Assembly (NCBI RefSeq): GCF_006864425.1
Contig: NZ_QHLI01000003.1
Location: 28,907 to 92,906 of the forward strand
Direction: 5' to 3'
From: Campylobacter troglodytis
GTDB taxonomy: Bacteria > Campylobacterota > Campylobacteria > Campylobacterales > Campylobacteraceae
Length of the DNA stretch: 64,000 bases
Position 1 is the stretch's first letter. Each line of letters begins with the position of its first letter. The position numbers were made by a program, and so were the translations under genes. The notes under the pieces were generated by a model. That model did no database searches, was not told the origin of the DNA, and was given only the letters and a program-made list of their open reading frames with translations. Below are positions 36,940 through 47,690 of this stretch, one piece after another.

Positions 36940-37641
36940 ATGGGACAAAAAGTAAATCCAGTAGGTATGAGGCTAGGCATCAACAGAAATTGGGAGTCAA
37001 GGTGGTTTCCTACCAAGGCAAATTTGGCTGAAAATATCAGCGAGGATTATAAAATTCGGGCATTTCTTAAAAGAAAGCTTTATTATGCTGGCATTTCTCA
37101 AATTTTAGTTGAAAGAACGGCTAAGAAACTTCGTGTTACCGTTGTAGCAGCGCGTCCGGGCATTATCATAGGCAAGAAAGGCTCTGATGTTGATGTGCTT
37201 AAAAACGAGCTAGTTTCGCTTATAAAAAAGGACCTTACCATAAACATAAAAGAGGAAAGAAAGGCAGGTGCTTCAGCACAACTTGCTGCTGAAAGCGTTG
37301 CCACTCAGCTTGAAAAAAGAATAGCCTTTCGCAGAGCTATGAAAAAGGTCATTCAAGGCGCGCAAAAAGCAGGTGCAAAGGGCATTAAGGTAAGCGTTGC
37401 TGGGCGTTTGGGCGGTGCTGAGATGGCACGCACTGAATGGTATTTAGAGGGACGCGTGCCGCTTCATACTTTAAGGGCTAGGATTGATTACGGCTTTGCT
37501 GAGGCTCGCACGACTTATGGAAACATAGGCGTTAAGGTGTGGATTTTTAAGGGAGAGATTTTACAAAAGGGCGTTCAAGCTGAAAAAAGCGAGAGCGAAG
37601 ATGCACCTAAAAAGCCTAGACGCACAAGAAGGAGCAAATAA
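36940..37641 (+). CDS. rpsC: 30S ribosomal protein S3
   Basis: 233 residues. [20 protein letters not shown] starts the protein. The KH domain has [20 protein letters not shown], and the C-terminal part has [20 protein letters not shown]. It lines the mRNA entry tunnel. Its TAA overlaps the rplP ATG (TAATG). Confidence 0.98.
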   Translation: MGQKVNPVGMRLGINRNWESRWFPTKANLAENISEDYKIRAFLKRKLYYAGISQILVERTAKKLRVTVVAARPGIIIGKKGSDVDVLKNELVSLIKKDLTINIKEERKAGASAQLAAESVATQLEKRIAFRRAMKKVIQGAQKAGAKGIKVSVAGRLGGAEMARTEWYLEGRVPLHTLRARIDYGFAEARTTYGNIGVKVWIFKGEILQKGVQAEKSESEDAPKKPRRTRRSK

Positions 37642-38066
37642 TGTTAATGCCAAAAAGGACAAAGTATAGAAAGCAAATGAAGGGTCGCAACCGCGGCTAT
37701 GCTTGTAGGGGAACTGAATTTACCTTTGGTGAATATGCCTTGAAGGCTGTTGAGGCAGGACGCGTGAATTCAAGACAAATTGAAGCAGCAAGAATTGCAC
37801 TCACTCGCTTTGTAAAAAGGCAAGGTAAAACTTGGATACGCGTTTTCCCTGACAAGCCTTTGACAAAAAAACCCCTTGAAACTCGTATGGGTAAGGGTAA
37901 GGGCGGAGTTGAGGAATGGGTTATGAACATTAAGCCCGGCCGGATTTTGTTTGAAATGACAGGTGTCGATGAGGCTATGGCAAGGGTTGCTTTGACCTTG
38001 GCTATGCACAAACTCCCATTTAAAAGCAAGTTTATAACAAGAGAGAGTCAAAATGAAATATACTGA
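37641..38066 (+). CDS. rplP: 50S ribosomal protein L16
   Basis: 141 residues from [20 protein letters not shown]; conserved [18 protein letters not shown] and [19 protein letters not shown], near the A site. It overlaps rpmC by 14 bp. Confidence 0.97.
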   Translation: MLMPKRTKYRKQMKGRNRGYACRGTEFTFGEYALKAVEAGRVNSRQIEAARIALTRFVKRQGKTWIRVFPDKPLTKKPLETRMGKGKGGVEEWVMNIKPGRILFEMTGVDEAMARVALTLAMHKLPFKSKFITRESQNEIY

Positions 38067-38247
38067 GTTAAAAGATAAGACAGCAGCTGAGCTAAACAAA
38101 ATGCTAAAGGATGAGAAGTTGCTTTTGTTTGAAAAGAGGCAAAAGCTTAAAACTATGCAGCTTACAAACCCAAAAGAAATAGGACAGACAAGAAAGAACA
38201 TAGCTCGTATAAGCACTGCTATAAACGCTTTAAAGAAGGACAAATAA
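38053..38247 (+). CDS. rpmC: 50S ribosomal protein L29
   Basis: 64 residues, all-helical: [20 protein letters not shown], then [20 protein letters not shown] and [10 protein letters not shown]29 lies next to L23 at the tunnel exit. Its stop overlaps the rpsQ ATG (TAATG). Confidence 0.95.
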   Translation: MKYTELKDKTAAELNKMLKDEKLLLFEKRQKLKTMQLTNPKEIGQTRKNIARISTAINALKKDK

Positions 38248-38498
38248 TGGCATTTAAAAGAGAAATTCAAGGCATTGTCGTGCAAAAAAGTGGAGACAAA
38301 ACGGCTAGCGTTTTGGTTGAAAGAAAGGTCGTGCATCCTAGGTATCACAAAACCGTAAAAAGGTTTAAAAAATACCTTATCCACGATGAGAAAAACACAG
38401 CAAAGGTAGGCGACACAGTGCTTGCCTTAGAATGCAGACCCATTTCAAAAAGAAAGTCCTTTCGTTTAAAAGCGGTGGTGGCAACAGGAGTTGAGTGA
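38247..38498 (+). CDS. rpsQ: 30S ribosomal protein S17
   Basis: 83 residues, OB fold: [20 protein letters not shown] and [20 protein letters not shown], with [11 protein letters not shown] near the end. Primary 16S rRNA binder. TGATG junction to rplN. Confidence 0.96.
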   Translation: MAFKREIQGIVVQKSGDKTASVLVERKVVHPRYHKTVKRFKKYLIHDEKNTAKVGDTVLALECRPISKRKSFRLKAVVATGVE

Positions 38499-38866
38499 TG
38501 ATACAAAGTTTTACAAGGCTTGCCGTGGCTGATAACAGCGGGGCAAAGGAATTGATGTGCATTAAGGTTTTAGGAGGCAGCAAAAGACGATATGCGTCCA
38601 TAGGCGATGTCATCGTTGCTTCTGTAAAAAAGGCTTTGCCAAATGGCAAGGTGAAAAAAGGACAGGTTGTAAAGGCTGTCATAGTGCGAACTAAAAAAGA
38701 AATTCACAGAGAAAACGGCTCGCTCATTCGCTTTGATGAAAATGCAGCCGTGATTTTGGATAATAAAAAAGAACCCATAGGCACTCGTATCTTTGGTCCT
38801 GTGGGGCGTGAGGTGAGATATGCGAATTTTATGAAGATAGTCTCACTAGCACCGGAGGTATTGTGA
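38498..38866 (+). CDS. rplN: 50S ribosomal protein L14
   Basis: 122 residues, the standard L14 length, from the ATG of [24 protein letters not shown] three bases earlier is rejected. Conserved [20 protein letters not shown]. It forms an intersubunit bridge with 16S rRNA. TGATG junction to rplX. Confidence 0.97.
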   Translation: MIQSFTRLAVADNSGAKELMCIKVLGGSKRRYASIGDVIVASVKKALPNGKVKKGQVVKAVIVRTKKEIHRENGSLIRFDENAAVILDNKKEPIGTRIFGPVGREVRYANFMKIVSLAPEVL

Positions 38867-39087
38867 TGAAACGAAAAATTAAAAAAAATGACGAGGTCAA
38901 GGTCATCGCTGGCAATGACAAGGGTAAGACAGGCAAGGTCTTAGCTGTGTTTCCTAAAACAGGCAAGGTGATAGTTGAGGGGTGCAAAATCGCTAAAAAG
39001 GCTGTTAAGCCAAGCGATAAAATTCCAAATGGTGGCTTTATCAACAAGGAAATGCCTATGGACATTTCAAATGTAGCAAAGGTGTAG
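38866..39087 (+). CDS. rplX: 50S ribosomal protein L24
   Basis: 73 residues from the ATG of [20 protein letters not shown], with the KOW motif [20 protein letters not shown]. One of the two proteins that start 50S assembly. Overlaps the rplN stop. Confidence 0.96.
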   Translation: MKRKIKKNDEVKVIAGNDKGKTGKVLAVFPKTGKVIVEGCKIAKKAVKPSDKIPNGGFINKEMPMDISNVAKV

Positions 39088-39089
39088 GT

Positions 39090-39644
39090 ATGATAAGATT
39101 AAAAGAAAAGTATAACAAAGAGATTAAAACTACTTTAAGCAAGGAATTTAATTTCAAAAATCCTATGCTTATACCAAGCCTTGAAAAAATCGTCATTAGC
39201 GTTGGTGCTGGCGAGCTTGCAAAGGACACAAAGGTGCTTCAAAATGTAGCCGATACCATCTCACTCATCGCAGGACAAAAGGCTGTCATCACAAAGGCTA
39301 AAAAATCAGTGGCAAGTTTTAAGGTTAGAGAGGGCTTTCCTGTGGGCGTTATGGTAACGTTGCGAAAAAATAATATGTTTGTATTTTTGGATAAGCTAAT
39401 CTCCATAGCACTTCCAAGGGTAAAGGATTTTAGAGGGCTAAGCCGTGAGGGCTTTGACGGCAGAGGAAATTATAATTTTGGACTCAACGAACAGCTAATG
39501 TTCCCAGAGGTAGAGTATGATAAAATTTTAAGGACACACGGAATGAATATCTCCATCATCACCACAGCAAATTCAGACAAAGAGGCACAAAGACTGCTCG
39601 AACTCATCGGCATTCCCTTCGCAAAAGGACGACAAAATGGCTAA
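39090..39644 (+). CDS. rplE: 50S ribosomal protein L5
   Basis: 184 residues: [20 protein letters not shown], then [20 protein letters not shown] and [20 protein letters not shown]. Binds 5S rRNA and bridges to the 30S head. It overlaps rpsN by 8 bp. Confidence 0.97.
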   Translation: MIRLKEKYNKEIKTTLSKEFNFKNPMLIPSLEKIVISVGAGELAKDTKVLQNVADTISLIAGQKAVITKAKKSVASFKVREGFPVGVMVTLRKNNMFVFLDKLISIALPRVKDFRGLSREGFDGRGNYNFGLNEQLMFPEVEYDKILRTHGMNISIITTANSDKEAQRLLELIGIPFAKGRQNG

Positions 39645-39822
39645 GAAATCAATGATAGCAAAGGCAGCAAGAAAGGCTAAATTTAGTTCTCGTGCTTATA
39701 CAAGATGTAAAATTTGCGGTCGCCCACATTCTGTTTATAGAGACTTTGGAATTTGCAGAGTGTGCCTACGAAAGATGGCAAATGAGGGTTTGATACCCGG
39801 GCTTAAAAAAGCAAGTTGGTAA
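39637..39822 (+). CDS. rpsN: 30S ribosomal protein S14, zinc-binding type
   Basis: 61 residues, the short S14 form with [20 protein letters not shown] providing four cysteine zinc ligands (CxxC-x12-CxxC). Part of the 30S head. Ten bases before rpsH. Confidence 0.96.
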   Translation: MAKKSMIAKAARKAKFSSRAYTRCKICGRPHSVYRDFGICRVCLRKMANEGLIPGLKKASW

Positions 39823-39831
39823 GGATAAAAG

Positions 39832-40227
39832 ATGATTAACGACATAATTTCAGATTCACTAACTCGCATAAGAAATGCGGGTATGAGGCGACTTGAAAGC
39901 ACAAAGCTCTTACACTCAAAGGTTGTCGAAGCCTTGGTGCAAATCTTTGAGGCAAAGGGCTACATAGAAAGCTTTACTGTCATCGAAGAGGACAAGAAAA
40001 AATTCATAAGCGTGATTTTGCGTTATGATGAGCAAGGAAGAAGCGTTATAAACGAGCTTAAAAGGGTTTCAAAGCCCGGACGCAGGGTTTATAAGGGCAA
40101 GGATGAGATAAAAAGATTTAAAAATGGTTATGGCACTATAGTTGTCAGCACAAGCAAGGGTGTTTTGCCAAACGATGAAGCCTACAAGATGGGCGTGGGC
40201 GGCGAAATTTTATGCACGGTTTGGTAA
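39832..40227 (+). CDS. rpsH: 30S ribosomal protein S8
   Basis: 131 residues: [20 protein letters not shown], and the RNA-binding [20 protein letters not shown] with GGEILCTVW at the end. A central 16S rRNA binder. A slightly longer gap (51 bp) precedes rplF. Confidence 0.97.
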   Translation: MINDIISDSLTRIRNAGMRRLESTKLLHSKVVEALVQIFEAKGYIESFTVIEEDKKKFISVILRYDEQGRSVINELKRVSKPGRRVYKGKDEIKRFKNGYGTIVVSTSKGVLPNDEAYKMGVGGEILCTVW

Positions 40228-40278
40228 AATTTACGGCATTTGATAGAAGTATCATAGACAAGTAAAAAGGATAAAAAT

Positions 40279-40815
40279 ATGTCTCGTATAGGCAAACAAC
40301 CAGTAACTATCCCAAGTGGAGTAGAGGTGAAATTAGAAGGCAATTTGCTTAAATTTAAAAAGGGCAATCTCGCCAAAGAACTAGACACCAAAGGCGATGT
40401 AGGCATTGAGCTAAAAGATAATGCTTTGATTTTTTCTCCAAAGGGCGAGGACAGGCAAAGTAGAGCCTTTTGGGGAACTTATAGAGCCTTGGCAAATAAT
40501 GTAGTAGTAGGGCTTACGCAAGGCTTTAGCAAGAGCCTTGAAATAAACGGAGTAGGCTACAAGGCAGCCTTAAAGGGCAAGGTTTTAGAGCTTACCCTTG
40601 GATTTTCTCACCCCATAAATTACCCCATACCTGAGGGCATAGAAATAGCCCTTGATAAGAATAATATCATAGTCAAGGGAAGCGACAAGCAAGTAGTAGG
40701 TCAAGTAGCAGCACAAATTCGTGAATTTAGACCCCCAGAGCCTTACAAGGGCAAGGGTGTGAAGTATAGCGATGAACGCATTATCCGCAAAGCGGGCAAG
40801 ACTTCTAAGAAATAA
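40279..40815 (+). CDS. rplF: 50S ribosomal protein L6
   Basis: 178 residues, two L6 repeats: [20 protein letters not shown], and the C-terminal [20 protein letters not shown]. Near the sarcin-ricin loop and GTPase site. AAAAAGGATAAAA precedes the ATG. Confidence 0.97.
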   Translation: MSRIGKQPVTIPSGVEVKLEGNLLKFKKGNLAKELDTKGDVGIELKDNALIFSPKGEDRQSRAFWGTYRALANNVVVGLTQGFSKSLEINGVGYKAALKGKVLELTLGFSHPINYPIPEGIEIALDKNNIIVKGSDKQVVGQVAAQIREFRPPEPYKGKGVKYSDERIIRKAGKTSKK

Positions 40816-40824
40816 GGGCATAAG

Positions 40825-41181
40825 ATGAGAGCAAAGGTTTTAAAGAGAAAATTAGCTTTAAGAATCAAAAGAAAAAAGCGAATTAGGGCAAAGATTTTTG
40901 GCACACAAAATCTGCCTAGAATTTCTGTGTTTAAGTCAAACCGCACACTTTATGTGCAAGCCATTGATGATAGCAAGGCTCATACCATAGCTAGCATTGA
41001 TGGCAAAAAGCTTGGCATAAGGGCAAACAAAGAGGGTGCAAAGAAGGTGGGGCTTGAATTTGCCAAGATTTTAAAGGATAAGAAACTTGAAAATGCGGTA
41101 TTTGATAGAAATGGCTACTTGTATCACGGCGTTGTAGCCGAGCTAGCTAACTCTTTGCGTGAAAACGGCATAAAGCTATAA
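40825..41181 (+). CDS. rplR: 50S ribosomal protein L18
   Basis: 118 residues: basic N-terminus, then [20 protein letters not shown] and [20 protein letters not shown]. Binds 5S rRNA with L5. Nine bases after rplF. Confidence 0.96.
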   Translation: MRAKVLKRKLALRIKRKKRIRAKIFGTQNLPRISVFKSNRTLYVQAIDDSKAHTIASIDGKKLGIRANKEGAKKVGLEFAKILKDKKLENAVFDRNGYLYHGVVAELANSLRENGIKL

Positions 41182-41191
41182 GGGAGCAAGA

Positions 41192-41641
41192 ATGCAAAAT
41201 TACAATAGAGAAGAATTTGAAGAAATCATTGTCGATATAGGCAGGGTTACCAAGGTCGTTAAGGGCGGACGGCGTTTTCGCTTCACAGCCCTTATGGTCG
41301 TGGGCAATAAAAAAGGGCTTGTGGGTATAGGTTACGGAAAGGCAAAGGAAGTGCCAGATGCCATTCGCAAGGGCGTTGATGATGCCTTTAAAAATATCAT
41401 TGAGGTTAAAACCAAAGGCTCTACCATAGCTCACGATGTGGAGGTTAAGTTTAATTCTAGTAGAATCTTACTAAAACCTGCAAGTGAAGGAACAGGGGTT
41501 ATAGCAGGGGGTTCAACTCGTCCTATAATGGAACTTGCAGGCATTAAGGACATACTCACAAAGTCTCTAGGCTCAAACAACTCAGCAAATGTCGTTCGTG
41601 CAACCATCAAGGCTTTAACTATGCTAAAGGATAGACGATGA
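41192..41641 (+). CDS. rpsE: 30S ribosomal protein S5
   Basis: 149 residues: [20 protein letters not shown] with the double-stranded RNA-binding fold, then [20 protein letters not shown] and the [20 protein letters not shown] loop tied to decoding fidelity. ATGA overlap with rplO. Confidence 0.97.
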   Translation: MQNYNREEFEEIIVDIGRVTKVVKGGRRFRFTALMVVGNKKGLVGIGYGKAKEVPDAIRKGVDDAFKNIIEVKTKGSTIAHDVEVKFNSSRILLKPASEGTGVIAGGSTRPIMELAGIKDILTKSLGSNNSANVVRATIKALTMLKDRR

Positions 41642-42405
41642 ATCTAACAAAAGCACCAAATTCAACCCATAAAACCAAAAGGATAGGACGAGGACAAGGT
41701 AGCGGTATGGGAAAAACCGCTACAAAGGGTGGCAAGGGACAAACCGCTCGCAAGGGCTATAACGAAAAAAGAGGCTTTGAGGGCGGACAGCAGCCACTGC
41801 AAAGAAGATTACCAAAGGTTGGCTTTAGCTCTAAAATCACAAAGCCCTATGCCATAAATGTAGAAAAGATAAGGGGCATTAAGGATTTAGCTGAAATCAG
41901 CTTTGAAAGCCTTAAAGACGTGCATAAATTTGCAAAATCAGTTACTAAGATAAAGCTCATAGGCAAAGGTGCAAAGGAACTTGCAAGCAAGATTAAAGAT
42001 GAAAGAATAAGCACAAGCGGACAAGAAAATTCAAAAAATTCAGCCAAAGTCGCAACTAAAAAAAGCGAAAAAGTAGCAAAAGCTGAAAATTCAAGCCCAA
42101 ATTCAGCAAAATCGGCTAAAAATTCAGCAGATGAAAAAGCAGCAAGTGTAAAGGCTGAAAAAGTGGGCGAAAAGCCTGTAAATTCAGCTAGTGAAAAAGC
42201 CGAAAATTCAGTGAAGCCTACAAGCTCAAAGGCTCAAAATTCAACAAAGGCTGAAAAAGTTTCGTCTAAAACTGCTTCAAAGGCTGAAAATTCAGCAAAG
42301 AATTCAGCCACAAAAGCAAGTGGCGAAAAAGCTAGTAAAAAGGCGACAAATTCAGCTCCAAAGACTGAAACAAAAAGCACCAAAAAAGAAAGTGAAGCTA
42401 AATGA
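41638..42405 (+). CDS. rplO: 50S ribosomal protein L15 with a roughly 125-residue NS/EK-rich tail
   Basis: 255 residues against about 130 in relatives. The core is ordinary L15: [20 protein letters not shown], then [20 protein letters not shown] and [20 protein letters not shown]. After about residue 130 comes a disordered tail of [18 protein letters not shown] and [10 protein letters not shown] units. The tail DNA has about 11 RAATTY words in 375 bp, the same signature as the L22 tail in this operon. It overlaps the secY start by 4 bp, so the frame has been kept. Confidence 0.95.
   Translation: MNLTKAPNSTHKTKRIGRGQGSGMGKTATKGGKGQTARKGYNEKRGFEGGQQPLQRRLPKVGFSSKITKPYAINVEKIRGIKDLAEISFESLKDVHKFAKSVTKIKLIGKGAKELASKIKDERISTSGQENSKNSAKVATKKSEKVAKAENSSPNSAKSAKNSADEKAASVKAEKVGEKPVNSASEKAENSVKPTSSKAQNSTKAEKVSSKTASKAENSAKNSATKASGEKASKKATNSAPKTETKSTKKESEAK
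42029..42405 (+). repeat. AAATTCA-rich expansion at the 3' end of rplO
   Basis: Repeated GAAAATTCAGC/GAAAATTCAAG and AAAGC-type units, each AATTC encoding Asn-Ser. Independent in position and detailed sequence from the rplV expansion but with the same core word. Confidence 0.85.
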
Positions 42406-43667
42406 ATAAAGCCTTGATGAATAAAATCCTCATCACTCTAGCATTTTTATTTGCCTACCGCGTTCTAGCCTTTGTGCCTGTGCCAGGTGTAAATTCAGCG
42501 GTGATTGCGGATTTTTTCAACCAAAACTCAAACAACGCCTTAGGGCTTTTTAATATGTTTAGCGGAGGAGCAGCTGAGAGATTTTCCATAATCTCCCTTG
42601 GCGTTATGCCCTACATCACAGCAAGCATTATTATGGAGCTACTTGCGGCAACCTTTCCTAACATAGGCAAGATGAAAAAAGAGCGAGACGGTATGCAAAA
42701 ATATATGCAAATCATCCGCTACGCCACCATTTTCATCACGCTTATTCAAAGCATAGGCGTTAGCATAGGCTTGCAGGGCTTACACTCTAGCACAGGTCAG
42801 GGTGCTATTATGATAGAAAATATGAATTTATTTGTCGCCCTTTCAGCCATCTCAATGCTTGCAGGAACTATGCTTTTAATGTGGCTTGGCGAGCAAATCA
42901 CGCAGCGAGGCGTGGGTAATGGAATTTCACTCATCATCTTTGCAGGAATTGTAAGCGGAATTCCATCTGCCATCGGAGGAACTGTGGATTTAATCAACAC
43001 AGGCGAGATGAATTTCCTAACGGCATTTGCGATTTTAGTCATCATATTGCTAACCATAGGTGCGATTATCTTTGTAGAGCTTGGAGAAAGACGCGTTCCC
43101 ATTTCATACTCTCGCAAGGTTGTAATGCAAAATCAAAACAAACGCATTATGAACTACATCCCCATTAAGATAAATTTAAGCGGAGTAATCCCTCCCATCT
43201 TTGCAAGTGCTATCTTAATGTTTCCAGCTACCATCTTGCAAGCAAGCACGAACGAATATGTAAGGGTAATCAATGATTTTTTAAATCCTGAGGGCTATTT
43301 GTTTAATTTCTTAACCTTTTTGCTTGTGATTTTCTTTGCTTATTTTTACGCATCCATAGTCTTTAATCCCAAAGACATAGCCGAAAATCTCAAAAAGCAA
43401 GGTGGCTTTATACCGGGCATTCGTCCGGGGGAAGGCACTAGCAGCTATCTTAGCGAGGTAGCAAGCCGATTAACCCTATCAGGTTCTATTTACTTGGGGC
43501 TTGTGGCGACTTTGCCTTGGGTGCTTGTAAAGCTTATGGGCGTGCCTTTTTATTTTGGTGGCACCTCAGTTCTCATCGTGGTGCAAGTTGCCCTTGATAC
43601 TATGCGTAAAATAGAAGCACAAATTTATATGAATAAGTATCAAACCCTAAGTGCTGTGGGGCTTTAA
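42402..43667 (+). CDS. secY: Preprotein translocase subunit SecY
   Basis: 421 residues, ten membrane helices. [20 protein letters not shown] lies at the start, and the plug-side [20 protein letters not shown] follows. The cytoplasmic loops [19 protein letters not shown] and [20 protein letters not shown] are diagnostic. It forms the Sec channel with SecE and SecG. Last gene of the operon in this window; ATGA overlap with rplO. Confidence 0.98.
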   Translation: MNKALMNKILITLAFLFAYRVLAFVPVPGVNSAVIADFFNQNSNNALGLFNMFSGGAAERFSIISLGVMPYITASIIMELLAATFPNIGKMKKERDGMQKYMQIIRYATIFITLIQSIGVSIGLQGLHSSTGQGAIMIENMNLFVALSAISMLAGTMLLMWLGEQITQRGVGNGISLIIFAGIVSGIPSAIGGTVDLINTGEMNFLTAFAILVIILLTIGAIIFVELGERRVPISYSRKVVMQNQNKRIMNYIPIKINLSGVIPPIFASAILMFPATILQASTNEYVRVINDFLNPEGYLFNFLTFLLVIFFAYFYASIVFNPKDIAENLKKQGGFIPGIRPGEGTSSYLSEVASRLTLSGSIYLGLVATLPWVLVKLMGVPFYFGGTSVLIVVQVALDTMRKIEAQIYMNKYQTLSAVGL

Positions 43668-43805
43668 GCCTTAAATTTAAGGGCTATTTTAACGACTTTG
43701 GATTTTTGTCTTAAAACTCCGTCATTGCGAGCATAGCGAAGTATCCAAAATCGCATTTTACTCTAATTCAAGCCCGTTTCTCGCTTGTCTTTTGGCGATA
43801 AAGCA

Positions 43806-43855
43806 CTTTTGCGGGGCTTGATAAACTAAGCTGTTTAATCCACGCCCCGCAAAAG
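43806..43855. repeat. GC-rich inverted repeat
   Basis: CTTTTGCGGGGC (43806-43817) is inverted at 43844-43855, with a 26-base loop. It lies about 140 bp after secY and is too far, and lacks a T run, to be a clear terminator. It is much GC-richer than its surroundings. Confidence 0.7.
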
Positions 43856-43969
43856 CACTTTCTCATCCAAAATACTTCGCTTGTGGAAACGCTTTGATTT
43901 AAACATTTCTAGCGTAGAATTTTGCAAATTTTTTAACTAAATTCCGTTAAAATTTCTAGCTTTTTTTAA

Positions 43970-44313
43970 AATTCACGCTTTTGCGTGAATTTCCGTTTTC
44001 TGTTTTCCGTATTCCGTATTCCGCACGAAAAGCCCCCTCCCTTGCGGAGGGGGTTTGGGGGTGGGTAATTCACGCTTTTGCGTGAATTTTAGATAAATTT
44101 TCGTAGAAATTCACACTTTGTCGTCATTGCGAGATTTTGCGTTAGCAAATTCGTGGCAATCCATAGAAATTCAGACGAAAACCTTGAATTTCTTGTCATA
44201 TTGAGCGAAGCGAAATATCCATAAATTCACGCTTTTGCGTGAATTTCCGTTTTCTGTTTTCCGTATTCCGTATTCCGCACGAAAAGCCCCTTCTCTTGCG
44301 AAGAGGTTTATGG
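43970..44313. repeat. Array of palindromic and GC-rich hairpin repeats
   Basis: AATTCACGC-TTTT-GCGTGAATT occurs at 43970-43991, 44067-44088 and 44224-44245. After the first and third copies the sequence CCGTTTTCTGTTTTCCGTAT continues to CCGCACGAAAAGCCCC. This leads into a stem CCCCCTCC-CTTGC-GGAGGGGG (44033-44053) and a weaker one near 44287-44306. A block of about 80 bp has thus been duplicated. GTCATTGCGAG repeats lie between. Confidence 0.8.
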
Positions 44314-44377
44314 GGGTTAGTATTTTGCATTAGCAAAAAGTAAAATTCAAAGCAAAAGCCTGAATTTTTAAGTTCTT

Positions 44378-44830
44378 TTACCACTTGCACTCGTAAATTA
44401 CAACATAAACTCTGTATGCTATTGGTGGAGGCTCTTGGTTTTGTGCAAGTCCTTGTTGTTTTGCAATGCTTTTGCAATCTACCTCTTGCCTTTGTAGTTT
44501 GCATATAGCCGTTTCTTTTGTAGCATAGATTAAGCTTTTTTACCTTTTACAATAGATCTTAGATGTATTGCATTATTAAACAAATCGTTTCTAGCACTTG
44601 TTCTTAACAATTCCTTTGTCGCACCTATTTTGCCTATGGCATTATGCCTTCTTTTCCACCAACAATCATACAAGCATAAGGCTTACTAGGGGCGAAAGAT
44701 ATAGACCTTGCTTATCGCTTAGGGTGTTGCTTCCTAGCTGGTAGCTCATAGTTAAACTCGTAAGCTATAAAATTTACAAACACTACAGTTACTAATGCAA
44801 TGTCTACTAAATTGTGTTTGGAAAACATAG
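44378..44830 (-). pseudogene. Debris of one or two unidentified genes
   Basis: The minus strand has short open stretches that look coding but are broken by stops and frameshifts: FVNFIAYEFNYELPARKQHP near 44780, YACMIVGGKEGIMP near 44660, GATKELLRTSARNDLFNNAI near 44600, and KETAICKLQRQEVDCKSIAK running to YRVYVVIYECKW and a stop at 44378. I do not recognise the family. Confidence 0.4.
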
Positions 44831-44949
44831 TTTTTTACTTTGTAGTGAATTTTTATCAGCATAAACTAGGCGAAAACTTGAAAAATGTATGAAAATTGTG
44901 AATTTTTTGGCAAAAATCGCTGTGATTTTGAATTTTTGATAAAAATTTT

Positions 44950-45560
44950 CCATCATTGCAAGCCTTGCTAAATCAAGGTGTGGCAATCCATAGAAATGAA
45001 AATTTATGAAAGTTGTTGCCATTGCGAGCTTTGCGAATACAAAGCGTGGCAATCCATAAAAATAAAAACTTGTGAATTTTTAAGAAAAATTTGTGAATTT
45101 TACAAGAAATTAGCATGAATTTATAAAGTCTGGTGTGAATTGTATAAGCTAAAGACTGAGTAAACGATAGAAAGAAAGAGGGCAAAACGCCCTTGTTTCT
45201 TGCCACTTTGCTTTTAAAATACCCATACTAAAACTAAAGCGTCTTTGGATCTTTGATTAGTCTTTAAGCTAGTTATTTGAGCTTATAATCTGCAAAAAGT
45301 GCTTGCATTTTAATCCTATTAAACTTTGTTTTTTAAATTTATTTTGAAGTTCTAGCTTTATTTGTGTTTTATTTTTGTTTAAATTTAAGTTTTTTCCCTT
45401 TTTAAAGGAACTTAAATTCAGCATTTTGCAAAATTTTCATGGCAAAAAAAGCAAAATTCAACCACACAGTCATTGCGAGGAAGCGTAGCTAACAAAGCAA
45501 TCCACAAAAACAAAGCGAATTTGCAAAAAATGGATTGCCACTAGCCTAAGGTCTCTTGCA
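44950..45560. repeat. GTCATTGCGAG...GGCAATCCA intergenic repeats
   Basis: Diverged copies near 44953-45000, 45017-45062 and 45468-45560 (also 44120-44170). Each has CATTGCGAG, a variable middle and GGCAATCCA or AAGCAATCCA, sometimes inverted. A dispersed repeat type common in many bacteria. No gene is convincing in this stretch. Confidence 0.7.
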
Positions 45561-45644
45561 ATGACTACACAAGCAGCAACAAAAAAGGCAATAAAAATGT
45601 GGATAAAAAAGCTTACAAAATCAGCGACAAAAAAGCAAAGGCTC

Positions 45645-46592
45645 AAAATGCTTTAATGTGATACAAGAACATTTGAAAGTATAAAGAGTTAGATAAAAAA
45701 CAAGTATATGATTCGTTTCCGAATTTTGCAGATATAATTTTGGGGAATTTTAAGGTATTTTTTACTTCGCCTTTCAATCCCCTCACTTTGCAAGCAGCCT
45801 TTGAATTAAAGACGAAAAAATCCCCGAAATTTGTAAAATTCTAGTATTTGCGTTAATAGAATTTTGCATAAAATTCGCATTTTAATTGCCAAAAAGTGCG
45901 AAAAATCTCTAAAATGAGCGGTTGAAGTTGATGAAAGTTACTTTTTGCAATGCTTGGCTCGTAACTGTGTAGTAGAAGGTGCAAGGCATGTTCGTGGTAA
46001 GCATGGATGTGAGCTGGTCGCACAAGATCTGTGTTTTTATTTCATGCTACTCGTCTTGTAACCGCAAGCAAAAGGTTTGCTAAAACGCAACGGCTGTGTC
46101 TATACACAGGTCGTCAAACATTGCTCTGCCAAAGAATTATTACCGGTTATAAAGGACTTTTCAGAGCTTAAAGAAAGTGAAATTTACAGCGATGGGCTAA
46201 AATCCTACTGTGCCTTGGTTGATTTTTTGTTTCGTTTTGTCTTGCAACCTTACAAGAAGGAGCAAGGGCACATTACAGAGTAAAACACACCAAATTCGAG
46301 TTTGCAAATGGGCGAAGCCATATCAACGAAATTGTGAATTTCTGGGGACCTTACAAAGGCTAGCTTAGGGGGTTTCACGGAAAGAGAATTTTTCTTTTTA
46401 CACTTAAAGGAAACTGAATTTAGATCTAATGTCAAGGTTAAGAATGAAAATTTGTATAAAATTTTGTTAAAATGGCTTAGAAAAAATCCTAGGTCATTTT
46501 AGCTAAAAGTATCAAGTGCCTAAAATTAAGACAAAATCTCTATCAAGATTTATTAAAATTGATGAGAGAAAATCTTGTTAAGTTTAATTGAG
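45645..46592 (+). mobile_element. IS1595-type transposase remnant, copy E, with four short inserts
   Basis: Reads VEVDESYF, GARHVRGKHG, GLLKRNGCVYTQVVKHCSAK, ELLPVIKDFSELKESEIYSD, then GARAHYRVKHTKFEFANGRS, HINEIVNFWG and a C-terminal FFFLHLKETEFRSN. Inserts lie at 45762-45796 (site 1), 45945-45977 (site 2), 46037-46073 (site 3) and 46227-46258 (site 4). Site 5 (NFWG) is uninterrupted. Between inserts the frame is mostly open, making this the best preserved copy. The right end GTTAAGTTTAATTGAGC is near 46577-46593; the left end is degenerate. Confidence 0.82.
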
Positions 46593-46988
46593 CTACAATC
46601 ATTATGCTATATTACAAGATTGATAAGTTCTCAGACTTTTAAATTCTTTTGTTATAATAGGCACAAAAAGCCAAAATCATCTTTAAGTGCTTTAGCGTAC
46701 TTATTTTTTATTTAAAGTATGGTATTTTAACTTTTTTGTCGTTTAAAAAATTCACAGCTTTGTAAATTTTAATTTTTGTAAGCTTTATAGTTTGCATATG
46801 CCTTGTAAAACTGTGTTTAAAAAGCTTGTGTGTTTTAAAGCTTGTCTTGGAATTTGAGTGAATTTTTTGCACTTTTGAATTTAAAAAACTGGCTGTTGAA
46901 ATGAGCTTTTGCTATGCTAAAAACTACAAGCAAAAAATAAAATTAGCACAAAGTAAGCAAGGGCTAAGTTAGCAAAAAAGGATAAAAA

Positions 46989-47690
46989 TTGAGTTTAAGC
47001 TTAGATCTTGATCTAAATTCTATTTTAATGAATGAGGACTGGAAGGCTTTTTTAAAAGATGAGTTTAAAAAGCCCTATTTTGCAAGGATTAAGGAAAATT
47101 ATGTCCTTGCTTTGAAAAACAAGGCTTTGATTTATCCACCTGCAAGACTAGTTTTTAACGCCTTTAATCTAAGCTCCTTAAACTCCATAAAAGTAGTGCT
47201 TTTAGGGCAGGATCCTTATCATAAGCCAGCCCAGGCCATGGGTCTAAGCTTTTCTGTGCCAAATGGAGTAGCTTTGCCACCAAGTTTGAGAAATATCTTT
47301 AAAGAACTGCATAGCGATTTAGGCATAAGTTTAAATTCAAGTGGAGATTTAAGCAAATGGGCAAGGCAGGGCGTTTTGCTTTTAAATTCAATACTAACAG
47401 TTGAGGCAAACAAGCCAGCCTCTCACTCAAACTTTGGTTGGCAGGACTTCACAGATGCTGTGATTTCAAAATTAAGCTGTGAAAAAGAGGGGCTGATCTT
47501 CTTGCTTTGGGGTAGGTTTGCAAAGACAAAAAAGACATTAATTGACACAAAGAAACATTTTTTGCTCGAAGCAGCTCACCCCTCGCCCCTTGCAAGAGGT
47601 GGCTTTTTGGGGTGTAGGCATTTTTCAAAGGCTAATGAGCTTTTACAAAAGCTTAACAAAGAGCCTATAGAGTGGGATCTAAGTAAGTAA
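46989..47690 (+). CDS. ung: Uracil-DNA glycosylase
   Basis: 233 residues starting at a TTG with AAAAAGGATAAAAA upstream. The catalytic water-activating motif LLGQDPYHKPAQAMGLSFSV is near residue 73 and AAHPSPLARGGFLGC near 197. It removes uracil from DNA. It ends 12 bases inside the convergent Cj1650-like gene's 3' end. Confidence 0.96.
   Translation: MSLSLDLDLNSILMNEDWKAFLKDEFKKPYFARIKENYVLALKNKALIYPPARLVFNAFNLSSLNSIKVVLLGQDPYHKPAQAMGLSFSVPNGVALPPSLRNIFKELHSDLGISLNSSGDLSKWARQGVLLLNSILTVEANKPASHSNFGWQDFTDAVISKLSCEKEGLIFLLWGRFAKTKKTLIDTKKHFLLEAAHPSPLARGGFLGCRHFSKANELLQKLNKEPIEWDLSK

Noticed and set aside
46077..46283. A 68-residue frame starting MLKRNGCVYTQ as a separate gene
   Set aside because: It is a piece of the copy E transposase lying between two short inserts, not a gene of its own.
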